Shown here: in pieces, positions 1-5,120 of the stretch
Numbering within the stretch: position 1 is the first letter of the stretch
How the letters are laid out: every line of letters begins with the position of its first letter
From: Clostridia bacterium
GTDB lineage: Bacteria > Bacillota_A > Clostridia > Oscillospirales > CAG-272
Direction of reading: 5' to 3'
Length of the DNA stretch: 5,120 bases
Assembly: GCA_017395725.1 (NCBI GenBank)
Contig: JAFQOB010000201.1
Location: 1 to 5,120 of the forward strand
Notes under the pieces: model-generated
What the model was told of the DNA's origin: nothing
Databases searched by the model: none
The model's input: only the letters and a program-made list of their open reading frames with translations
Translations under genes and position numbers: made by a program

Positions 1-26
1 AAAGGCACCGCCGAAGCGGTGCCTTT
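1..26 (-). terminator. Rho-independent terminator, UUCG loop
   Basis: An 11-bp perfect stem (1-11 with 16-26) closes a 4-nt loop. Read on the minus strand the loop is TTCG closed by a C-G pair, the very stable UUCG tetraloop, and the stem is GC-rich and ends in T residues that run off the window edge. This orientation fits ending the leftward GH3 gene, whose stop codon lies 72 nt upstream. On the plus strand the stem is followed by TTTTCTC, so it could also stop a rightward gene lying left of the window. Confidence 0.9.
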
Positions 27-29
27 TCT

Positions 30-78
30 CAAATACAGAAAAGAGTTCTGCTCTTCCATCTAAAAAATGTTGTATTTG
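30..78 (-). repeat. Nested inverted repeats in the 3' untranslated region of the GH3 gene
   Basis: Eight bases at 30-37 (CAAATACA) are perfectly complementary to 71-78 (TGTATTTG). Inside this arm a second small pair, AAGAG at 41-45 and CTCTT at 51-55, encloses a 5-nt loop. Together they could fold the RNA between the GH3 stop codon and the strong terminator into an extended, AT-rich, imperfect hairpin. The inner hairpin is followed on the minus strand by a short T-rich run, so it could act as a weak extra terminator. The arms are short and AT-rich, so chance is a real possibility. Confidence 0.3.
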
Positions 79-98
79 TTATGCTATCTATAATTGAG

Positions 99-1244
99 CT
101 ATATTAACCCAAGCTTTTCTTTTAAATAAAGAACTCTTGAAACGGCTTTATTCAACAACTCATCTGAAATTCTTCCACACTTCACCGCTTCAAGAACAGC
201 GTTATACTGTTTTTCATATTCTGTACTGCAAAGAATATCATTTCCCGCAAGAACAGCCAGAACAGCCGCCTCTTCTATGCCATACTTGTCCTTAATTGCA
301 TCCATAACAAGATCATCTGTTATAATTACCCCCTCAAACCCCAACACTTTTCTCACGTATTCGTGTGCAGGAACAGAAAGCGAAATAGGCATCTCCCTAT
401 CAAAACAGTTTACTATGATATGACTGACAAGGATAGCGGGTGCACCGCTTTCTATGCCTTTTTTAAAGGGTATAAGATCAGTATTTTCAAAAACCGACAA
501 AGGTCTGTTATCAACTATAATGTCATCATGAGTATCGCCGTTGTTACCGTATCCGGGAAAATGCTTCAAAACACTGCCGATTTTATTGTTGTTATTAACA
601 GAAACAACATAGGAAACAAATTCCGAGGTTAATTCTACCCCTTGTCCCAATGAGCGTTTATACATAAAAGCATTCTTATCAGTTGATATATCGCACACAG
701 GAGCCATATTTATGTTTATCCCGAGAGATTTCAACAAAAGACTCTTCTCTGCTTCGTCAGCCCTTAACCGTTCCATACCGCCAAGCTTATAAATCGATCT
801 TGGAGAGAGAAAATTGTTATCCCTGAAATTTTCATATTTGCTTACACGGCATACGTCGCCCCCCTCTTCGTCTACCGCTATCAAAAGAGGAATATTGGCA
901 GCATTTTGGTAAGAAGTAATATTATCAATAACAATTTCAGGTGTTTTTTCTTCAAAATCCCTTGCAAAAAGAATATACCCACCAAGATTATATTTTTTTA
1001 CGTCTGTAACTGCATTTATATCAGGACAGCGCGCGAGAAACAACTGCCCTACTTTTTCCTCGAGCGTCATATCTAAAACCTGAGGGTGAATAATAAACTC
1101 TTTTTCTGTATGGCCGTTTTGTTCAACGTTGTCATTCCACATTTCGTCAGAATCAAGTTTAGAGCCGTCATAGCTCATATTGCCTTCAACGCAGGAAGTA
1201 AACAAGCACATTATAAATAAAAGATATATAATAAATTTTTTCAA
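99..1244 (-). CDS. GH3 family beta-N-acetylhexosaminidase-like lipoprotein (NagZ type)
   Basis: This is a 381-residue glycoside hydrolase family 3 protein of the beta-N-acetylglucosaminidase (NagZ) branch, which removes N-acetylglucosamine from muropeptides or related oligosaccharides. Residues 1-18 form a lipoprotein signal peptide (two Lys, a hydrophobic stretch, then LFTSC), so Cys18 would be lipidated and the enzyme held outside the membrane. Residues 19-53 look like a polar linker. A single TIM-barrel-type domain fills the rest: DEEGGDVCR at 125-133, RSLG at 197-200, KHFPGYG at 227-233, the Asp-Thr-His acid/base dyad at 237-239, and ITDDLVM at 308-314 with Asp310 as likely nucleophile. 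It lacks the extra C-terminal domain of the longer Bacillus NagZ. The usual Arg after EGG is Asp130, but the second Arg (133), which binds substrate in NagZ, is kept. The start is TTG, chosen because GGAG (1252-1255) sits 7 nt upstream; the nearby ATG at 1255-1257 is out of frame. It ends in TAG. GH3 family assignment is firm, but the exact substrate is not. Confidence 0.92.
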   Translation of the reverse strand: MKKFIIYLLFIMCLFTSCVEGNMSYDGSKLDSDEMWNDNVEQNGHTEKEFIIHPQVLDMTLEEKVGQLFLARCPDINAVTDVKKYNLGGYILFARDFEEKTPEIVIDNITSYQNAANIPLLIAVDEEGGDVCRVSKYENFRDNNFLSPRSIYKLGGMERLRADEAEKSLLLKSLGININMAPVCDISTDKNAFMYKRSLGQGVELTSEFVSYVVSVNNNNKIGSVLKHFPGYGNNGDTHDDIIVDNRPLSVFENTDLIPFKKGIESGAPAILVSHIIVNCFDREMPISLSVPAHEYVRKVLGFEGVIITDDLVMDAIKDKYGIEEAAVLAVLAGNDILCSTEYEKQYNAVLEAVKCGRISDELLNKAVSRVLYLKEKLGLI

Positions 1245-1251
1245 AACAATT

Positions 1252-1255
1252 CTCC
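1252..1255 (-). promoter_or_regulatory. Ribosome binding site that fixes a TTG start for the GH3 gene
   Basis: GGAG on the minus strand lies 7 nt upstream of the TTG at 1242-1244. No in-frame ATG lies at a suitable distance, and the residues directly after the TTG (Lys-Lys and a hydrophobic run) begin a normal signal peptide. The rarer TTG start may limit translation. Confidence 0.8.
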
Positions 1256-1276
1256 ATAAATCATAATATTATCAAT

Positions 1277-1305
1277 ATTATACTCAATAAAAAAACTAAT
1301 ATCAA
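1277..1305 (-). promoter_or_regulatory. Sigma-A-type promoter of the GH3 lipoprotein gene
   Basis: On the minus strand a -35 box TTGATA (1300-1305, five of six consensus bases) and a perfect -10 box TATAAT (1277-1282) are separated by the ideal 17 bp. Transcription would begin near 1270, giving a leader of about 26 nt that contains the GGAG ribosome binding site. The -35 box lies in the left arm of the inverted repeat at 1302-1326, so a protein bound there would block RNA polymerase. Confidence 0.8.
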
Positions 1306-1326
1306 GTTTTTGACAAAAAAACTTGA
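1302..1326. promoter_or_regulatory. Candidate operator: perfect inverted repeat over both divergent -35 boxes
   Basis: TCAAGTTTTT at 1302-1311 and its exact complement AAAAACTTGA at 1317-1326 are separated by 5 nt (GACAA). The left arm overlaps the -35 box of the leftward GH3 promoter and the right arm overlaps the -35 box of the rightward MATE promoter. A dimeric regulator bound here could control both genes at once. Part of the symmetry (TCAA/TTGA) follows from having two opposing -35 boxes, but the matching AAGTTTTT/AAAAACTT core is not required by promoters. Neither transcript should contain this segment, so an RNA hairpin role is unlikely. No regulator gene is visible in the window. Confidence 0.5.
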
Positions 1327-1351
1327 ATATATCTGAAAGATATGTTAGAAT
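1323..1351 (+). promoter_or_regulatory. Sigma-A-type extended -10 promoter of the MATE gene
   Basis: The -35 box TTGAAT (1323-1328) and the -10 box TAGAAT (1346-1351) are 17 bp apart, and a TGT at 1343-1345 supplies the extended -10 TGn motif. Transcription would begin near 1358, leaving a short leader of about 23 nt. A perfect-looking TTGACA at 1310-1315 has no -10 box at 16-18 bp and probably is not the functional -35. Confidence 0.75.
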
Positions 1352-1371
1352 TTTCGAAGTGATTTTTATGC

Positions 1372-1375
1372 GAGG
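1372..1375 (+). promoter_or_regulatory. Ribosome binding site of the MATE gene
   Basis: GAGG lies 5 nt before the ATG at 1381, a slightly short but acceptable spacing. An ATG at 1368 opens a three-codon frame (ATG CGA GGT TAA) that overlaps this site and ends one base before the real start. It has no Shine-Dalgarno sequence of its own and is probably chance. Confidence 0.7.
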
Positions 1376-1380
1376 TTAAT

Positions 1381-2760
1381 ATGATTAAAAAATTTATCGG
1401 TGATAAAAAATTTTATAAGCACGTCTTGGCATTGATGCTACCGATTATGGTGCAAAACGGAATAACCAATTTTGTAAATATGCTCGACAACCTTATGGTA
1501 GGTCAAGTCGGCCAAGCAGAAATGACAGGTGTGTCTGTTGCCAATCAGCTAATGTTTGTTTATAACTTATGTATTTTCGGAGCTGTATCGGGCGCAGGTA
1601 TATTTGGAGCACAATTTTTTGGAAGCGGAGACACAAAAAATTTAAGAAATACCTTTAGATTCAAAATAATTTCATGCACACTTTTAACAATAGGTGTAAT
1701 TATGTTATTTGGATTCGCAGGAGAAGAGTTAATAAACCTCTATTTAAAGGGAGAGGGAGCCCCCGAGACCGCAAGAGCGTCATTAATAGCAGGTAAAGAT
1801 TATTTATACGTAATGTTAATAGGATTAATCCCTGCAGCAATTGTTCAATGCTACTCGAGTACTTTGCGAGAAACAGGAAAAACAGTTCCGCCAATGATAG
1901 CCGGACTTGTTGCAGTTTTGGTAAATCTAATACTAAACTACATACTTATTTTTGGTCATTTTGGAGCCCCCACACTTGGTGTAAAGGGTGCAGCTATAGC
2001 AACTGTTGTATCGCGTTTTGTTGAGCTTGGGGTTGTATCAGTATGGACAGGAATGAGGTATTATGAAAATACATTTATTATAGGAGCCTTCAAGAGCTTA
2101 CACGTTCCAATAACGCTTGTAAAAAATATATGCAAAAAAGGCATACCGCTTATGTTAAATGAAACAATGTGGGCGGGCGGCCTTGCGTTTGTAAATCAAT
2201 GTTATTCCGGTGTAAGTCTTGAGGTTGTAGCCGCAAATAACCTTGTTCAGATATTTTTTAACGTATTTTCAGTAGCATTTCTTGCTGTAGGTGCCGCAAT
2301 AGGCATAATACTCGGTCAATTGCTTGGGGCAGGAGAAAAAGAAGAAGCAAAGAATACATCGGTAAAACTAATATCTTTTTCCGTGTTTATCAGTATAGGT
2401 GTTGCGATATTATTCGGACTGTGCGCAATATTTATTCCCGAGTTTTATAAGCTTGACGAAAGCACGAAGCTTCTGTCAACCCGAATGATGCAAATATGTG
2501 CATTGGCGATTCCTCTTGACGCATTTGCAAACGCTTCATATTTTACGTTGCGTTCGGGGGGCGAAGCGCTCATAACAATAATATTTGATTCAGGCTTCGT
2601 ATGGCTTATAAGCGTTCCGACAGCGTATATCCTTTGCAACCTGACATCTCTGTCAATTCTGCCTATATACGCAATTTGCCAAGGCTTAAATTTCATAAAG
2701 TGTGCTATAGGATTCACTTTTGTCAAAAAAGGAATATGGATAAAAAATATAGTTACATAA
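1381..2760 (+). CDS. MATE family multidrug efflux transporter
   Basis: The 459-residue protein is a full-length multi-antimicrobial extrusion (MATE) transporter, an inner-membrane antiporter that exports cationic drugs, dyes or metabolites using a Na+ or H+ gradient. Twelve hydrophobic segments are visible in two six-helix halves. Recognisable stretches are LMLPIMVQNG at 18-27, LDNLMVGQVG at 35-44, the helix 5-6 signature starting LRETGKTVPP at 162-171 and continuing to about 212, and its second-half counterpart LRSGGEAL at 390-397. Asp36, Glu261 and Asp380 sit where NorM-type transporters carry ion/substrate-coupling acids; this equivalence is inferred by eye. The ATG start has GAGG 5 nt upstream and a promoter behind it, and the gene ends in TAA just before a terminator. 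It is transcribed alone, divergent from the GH3 lipoprotein gene with which it shares a possible operator. Family is near certain, but the compound exported cannot be read from sequence. Confidence 0.96.
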   Translation: MIKKFIGDKKFYKHVLALMLPIMVQNGITNFVNMLDNLMVGQVGQAEMTGVSVANQLMFVYNLCIFGAVSGAGIFGAQFFGSGDTKNLRNTFRFKIISCTLLTIGVIMLFGFAGEELINLYLKGEGAPETARASLIAGKDYLYVMLIGLIPAAIVQCYSSTLRETGKTVPPMIAGLVAVLVNLILNYILIFGHFGAPTLGVKGAAIATVVSRFVELGVVSVWTGMRYYENTFIIGAFKSLHVPITLVKNICKKGIPLMLNETMWAGGLAFVNQCYSGVSLEVVAANNLVQIFFNVFSVAFLAVGAAIGIILGQLLGAGEKEEAKNTSVKLISFSVFISIGVAILFGLCAIFIPEFYKLDESTKLLSTRMMQICALAIPLDAFANASYFTLRSGGEALITIIFDSGFVWLISVPTAYILCNLTSLSILPIYAICQGLNFIKCAIGFTFVKKGIWIKNIVT

Positions 2761-2767
2761 AATAATA

Positions 2768-2804
2768 ATCCCCGACAAAACATTAAACCGTTTTTGTCGG
2801 GGAT
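2768..2804. terminator. Bidirectional terminator between convergent transporter genes
   Basis: A 13-bp perfect stem (ATCCCCGACAAAA at 2768-2780 with 2792-2804) surrounds an 11-nt loop. On the plus strand it is followed by ATTTTTAATT, ending the MATE transcript 8 nt after its stop codon. On the minus strand it is followed by the weaker TATTATTTTATG, ending the MFS transcript 4 nt after its stop. The plus-strand T-run (2806-2810) overlaps the MFS stop codon (2809-2811), so the two genes share one very compact end. Confidence 0.9.
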
Positions 2805-2808
2805 ATTT

Positions 2809-3999
2809 TTAATTGTATTTTATTGTTTTTATAGTAGCAGCGTAAGCACTGTTGCAAAGTCCGAGTATTGCAGAAATAATAAATAACATTTCTATACCAA
2901 GGACTTCCCAGATCCAACCGCCGAAGAGGGCTATAAATACAGTAATAACGTGATTGATTGATACACCGGTAGAAATAGTAGCCTTTACTTCTTCGGGGGT
3001 TTCTGCAAGGTCTTTTACGTAGACGTTAGAAGCCATTGATGCAAGTGATATTACAGCATCAAGAACATAGTTTAAGCAACAGACGATAAACGCAATATCT
3101 TTTGGGAATATGTGATGTGCAAAACCGTAGAAGAAGCATACTATAACCAAAATCAAGGTGTCGGAAATCATGACCACCTTATACCCTAATTTGTCAATAA
3201 TCTTCCCTACTATCGGCGAAGCAAAGAAACAAGCAATGGCAGAAACAGCAAAAAGTAAACTAATCATAGCCGCATTAGCACCATAAAACAGAATCAACAC
3301 ATAAGGACCAAACGTAAGAAACACCTGTTTACGTGCCCCATATAACATTTCAAGCATATAGTATTTAGTATACTTTTTATGAAAATAGAATCTGCTTTTA
3401 TTTTTGTCAGTTTGGCTTTTACCTGTAAGTTTCGCAGAGAAAAGAACACTGATTCCGGCTAAAACTGCGGCTATTACGAAGAACGTTGTATAGGGTTGAT
3501 TTTTTGTAAAGAACGCAAATACACCGACAATTACAATATATCCAACAAGAGTACCTATTTGGGTAGCAGAGCTTTGAAAGCCTAAGGCTTGTCCGCCTTT
3601 TCCATCTTCGGCATATCCCATCACAAGAGTACTTTTCATACCGATTTGTATATGCTCACCCAAAGAATATGTACAAATAGCCAGAGTAGCCAAAATTTTG
3701 GTGGGAGGCAAAAACGCGTGCATTGCCATACCGACAAGCATAATAACAGCCCCCGCTTTATATAACGACTCAGCAGAAAGCATATAGAATGCGGCAAGAA
3801 TAAAAACAAGCATAATACCGGGTAGTTCTCTGAAGAACTCGGTTATTCCTCGGTCCATTTCACCCATTTTTACTACTTCAGCAAGGAAGTTGTCAAGCAT
3901 TCCTTTATATAACCCGTATGACACACCTGTTATAAGAATAGTCAGCAAAAGAATCTTATATTTTGATTTGCTTTTAAAAGTTTCTTTTAATTGATTCAT
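2809..3999 (-). CDS. Major facilitator superfamily (MFS) transporter
   Basis: The chosen start gives 396 residues with about twelve hydrophobic segments in two halves, joined by a basic, Lys-rich loop near residues 190-213, the normal size and layout of an MFS carrier. A motif-A-like loop, GKIIDKLGYK at 265-274, lies between helices 8 and 9. Other notable residues are FFRELPG at 55-61, Glu115-His116 in helix 4, and a charged stretch KDLAETPEEVKAT at 329-341 leading into a helix with His350. Substrate cannot be deduced; sugars, peptides or drugs all remain possible. A longer reading would begin at TTG 4014, but the bases GGAG (4009-4012) lie inside that extension and serve as ribosome binding site, 9 nt before the ATG at 3997-3999. 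The promoter also starts transcription only about 10 nt before the TTG. It follows the esterase-like gene on the same strand but a terminator and its own promoter separate them. The gene ends in TAA. Confidence 0.92.
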   Translation of the reverse strand: MNQLKETFKSKSKYKILLLTILITGVSYGLYKGMLDNFLAEVVKMGEMDRGITEFFRELPGIMLVFILAAFYMLSAESLYKAGAVIMLVGMAMHAFLPPTKILATLAICTYSLGEHIQIGMKSTLVMGYAEDGKGGQALGFQSSATQIGTLVGYIVIVGVFAFFTKNQPYTTFFVIAAVLAGISVLFSAKLTGKSQTDKNKSRFYFHKKYTKYYMLEMLYGARKQVFLTFGPYVLILFYGANAAMISLLFAVSAIACFFASPIVGKIIDKLGYKVVMISDTLILVIVCFFYGFAHHIFPKDIAFIVCCLNYVLDAVISLASMASNVYVKDLAETPEEVKATISTGVSINHVITVFIALFGGWIWEVLGIEMLFIISAILGLCNSAYAATIKTIKYN

Positions 4000-4008
4000 A
4001 CTAAAATA

Positions 4009-4012
4009 CTCC
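4009..4012 (-). promoter_or_regulatory. Ribosome binding site that decides the MFS start
   Basis: GGAG on the minus strand lies 9 nt upstream of the ATG at 3997-3999. It overlaps the alternative TTG codon (4012-4014), which itself has no Shine-Dalgarno sequence upstream. This supports the ATG and a protein five residues shorter than the longest open frame. Confidence 0.75.
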
Positions 4013-4030
4013 AAATAATATTATAGACGT

Positions 4031-4059
4031 ATTATACATTATTTTCATAATTAATTCAA
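4031..4059 (-). promoter_or_regulatory. Sigma-A-type promoter of the MFS gene
   Basis: On the minus strand TTGAAT (4054-4059) and a perfect TATAAT (4031-4036) are 17 bp apart. Transcription would begin near 4024, leaving a leader of about 25 nt containing GGAG. A second TATAAT follows at 4020-4025 but lacks a good -35 box at the right distance. The -35 sequence equals that of the MATE promoter, but the inverted repeat found there is absent here. Confidence 0.75.
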
Positions 4060-4075
4060 TATAAAACCAACAGAA

Positions 4076-4096
4076 AACCCGCCAAAAAGACGGGTT
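4076..4096 (-). terminator. Rho-independent terminator of the esterase-like gene
   Basis: Read on the minus strand, AACCCGTC pairs with GGCGGGTT around a five-T loop, an 8-bp stem with one G-U wobble. It is followed by TTTTCTGTTGGTTTTAT. It begins 6 nt after the stop codon at 4103-4105. On the plus strand the wobble becomes an A-C mismatch, so the hairpin is better formed in the leftward transcript. It sits upstream of the MFS promoter and should insulate the MFS gene. Confidence 0.8.
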
Positions 4097-4102
4097 AAAT
4101 AA

Positions 4103-5120
4103 TTATTTTTTTCTATGAAGGTTAACAAAGTCAATAAGTCTGAGCCAGTCCTCTCTGCTGAAATAATGGAGGCCTTTTCTAAGATGATATCCGACGTCTC
4201 CCTCAAAGAATCTATCAGCAATTTCCGGCAATCTGTCCTCATAAACAAAGCCTTTGTTAAATGCAGAGCTTGAAGCGACGCAGTTAAGCATTTCAGAAAT
4301 CGGGTCTGCCCAAAGGTCTTCGGAAGCACTGCCGATACAAACGTATCTCGGTGCAATAGAAGAAACTAAATAATGCTGGTCAAACGGCATAGCATTTTCG
4401 TTATTTATGTACTTCTTATAGTTTTCGCAGAACCAGTAACCAAATTTGTAGCAAATCTTTTCAACGGTTTCTCCGCCTTTTTGTCTTGTTATAGCGGCGC
4501 CCGAGCAACCCGAGTCATTGGAATATGCAAATTTAAATCTTTCGTCGGTTGCGGCAGTAACAAGAGCTGTTTTACCGAGTCTCGAATGACCGCATACAAT
4601 ACCGCAATTGAGGTCAAGAACGTCGCCGAGGGTTTCAGCATAGTCCATAACCCTGTGTGCCGCCCAAGCCCACATTGCAATTTTTCCGGGGTCATTAGGC
4701 TTACGTTGACCATTTTCAAAAAGAACACCTGCAAGACCGTCGGTAAAATCATCATTATCCTTAGTAACGTCATTGTAACAGAAAGAAAAAACAGCAAAAC
4801 CGTTATCAACAAGCTCTTCGGAAGGCATATATCTATCGGGAACAAGGTCTCTGAAGTTTATGTGAATAAAAAACGGAAGATTCTTTTTCTCCGTTGGAAT
4901 AGTTGCATAAAAAGGAAACTCAAAATTCTTGCCGTTAACCACCAGCTTAGCTGTAATCATATAAGCAATAGCTTTTCCTGCGCAAAATTTGGGTATAACA
5001 TTTTCTTTAACTTCCCACTCGCACTTTTCAGGAAGAGGGGGTAAATGACCGTACTCTTCTTCAAGGAGAATATCAAGCATTTCTTTACGGGTTTTAAGTT
5101 CAGGGATATTTCTTTCTTTA
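4103..5120 (-). CDS. CE15-like alpha/beta hydrolase (glucuronoyl esterase-like), 5' end missing
   Basis: The visible part is an alpha/beta hydrolase resembling bacterial carbohydrate esterase family 15, whose characterised members cleave esters of 4-O-methylglucuronic acid linking xylan to lignin. Numbering from the Met at 5078-5080, the nucleophile motif is GHSRLGKTAL at 164-173 (Ser166), followed by SNDSGCSGAA at 187-196, MPFDQH at 231-236, SASEDLWADP at 251-260 with candidate acid residues Glu254 and Asp255, and KGLHYF at 302-307 with likely catalytic His305. Motif order and spacing match the family. That Met is probably not the start: it has no ribosome binding site, and the frame stays open for 13 more codons to the edge, reading KERNIPELKTRKE, which continues the family's N-terminal helix before EEEYGHLPP (7-15). 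The visible N-terminus is hydrophilic, so whether a signal peptide exists further out is unknown. It ends in TAA with its own terminator. Fold and active site are clear; the ester substrate is inferred. Confidence 0.85.
   Translation of the reverse strand, partial: KERNIPELKTRKEMLDILLEEEYGHLPPLPEKCEWEVKENVIPKFCAGKAIAYMITAKLVVNGKNFEFPFYATIPTEKKNLPFFIHINFRDLVPDRYMPSEELVDNGFAVFSFCYNDVTKDNDDFTDGLAGVLFENGQRKPNDPGKIAMWAWAAHRVMDYAETLGDVLDLNCGIVCGHSRLGKTALVTAATDERFKFAYSNDSGCSGAAITRQKGGETVEKICYKFGYWFCENYKKYINNENAMPFDQHYLVSSIAPRYVCIGSASEDLWADPISEMLNCVASSSAFNKGFVYEDRLPEIADRFFEGDVGYHLRKGLHYFSREDWLRLIDFVNLHRKK

Noticed and set aside
363..632. An 89-codon plus-strand frame inside the GH3 gene
   Set aside because: It is antisense to conserved GH3 motifs, and no ribosome binding site or promoter was seen for it.
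1310..1315. A perfect TTGACA as the MATE -35 box
   Set aside because: No acceptable -10 box lies 16-18 bp downstream. TTGAAT at 1323-1328 with TAGAAT at 1346-1351 and an extended -10 fits far better.
1368..1379. A three-codon upstream frame that could be a leader peptide for the MATE gene
   Set aside because: It is too short to attenuate by known mechanisms, has no ribosome binding site, and overlaps the Shine-Dalgarno of the real gene, so chance is the simpler reading.
2445..2783. A 112-codon minus-strand frame overlapping the end of the MATE gene
   Set aside because: It is antisense to conserved MATE helices and would start inside the bidirectional terminator.
4000..4102. A riboswitch or operon link between the esterase-like and MFS genes
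   Set aside because: The space is fully explained by a terminator, a promoter and a ribosome binding site. The predicted MFS leader is only about 25 nt, too short for a riboswitch.
4373..5044. A 223-codon open frame on the plus strand opposite the esterase-like gene
   Set aside because: It lies wholly antisense to a gene with clear family motifs, and its translation shows no recognisable domain. It is a shadow of the real coding frame.

Overview
The window is AT-rich DNA. GGAG/GAGG ribosome binding sites, a TTG start codon, sigma-A-like promoters and an exported lipoprotein sugar hydrolase point to a low-GC Gram-positive bacterium. A gut- or rumen-type Clostridia member (Lachnospiraceae/Oscillospiraceae-like) is the best guess, but it rests on protein style and not on any marker gene. 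There are four protein genes and no RNA gene, insertion sequence, CRISPR array or phage gene that I can see.

Layout, left to right. (1) A strong terminator with a UUCG loop on the minus strand (1-26) closes a leftward gene for a family-3 glycoside hydrolase lipoprotein of the NagZ type (99-1244). (2) The 136-bp divergent gap (1245-1380) holds two back-to-back promoters. A perfect 10-bp inverted repeat with a 5-nt spacer (1302-1326) overlaps both -35 boxes and is a good candidate operator. (3) A MATE-family efflux transporter runs rightward (1381-2760). (4) A compact bidirectional terminator (2768-2804) separates it from a convergent MFS transporter (2809-3999, minus strand), which has its own promoter (4031-4059). 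(5) A minus-strand terminator (4076-4096) ends an alpha/beta hydrolase resembling carbohydrate esterase family 15 (4103 to the right edge). Its reading frame stays open to the edge, so its 5' end is missing.

How the genes fit together: each appears to be its own transcription unit, because every same-strand or convergent junction has a hairpin terminator and three of the four genes have a visible promoter. The fourth promoter lies outside the window. The GH3 lipoprotein probably trims N-acetylglucosamine-containing muropeptides or oligosaccharides outside the membrane. Its shared control region with the MATE exporter suggests possible co-regulation, perhaps linked to envelope stress or toxic compounds, but that is inference. 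The esterase-like hydrolase suggests plant-polysaccharide metabolism, and whether the MFS transporter serves it is unknown. The region looks like ordinary chromosomal housekeeping/accessory content. I found no clearly new system; the divergent operator is the most notable signal.
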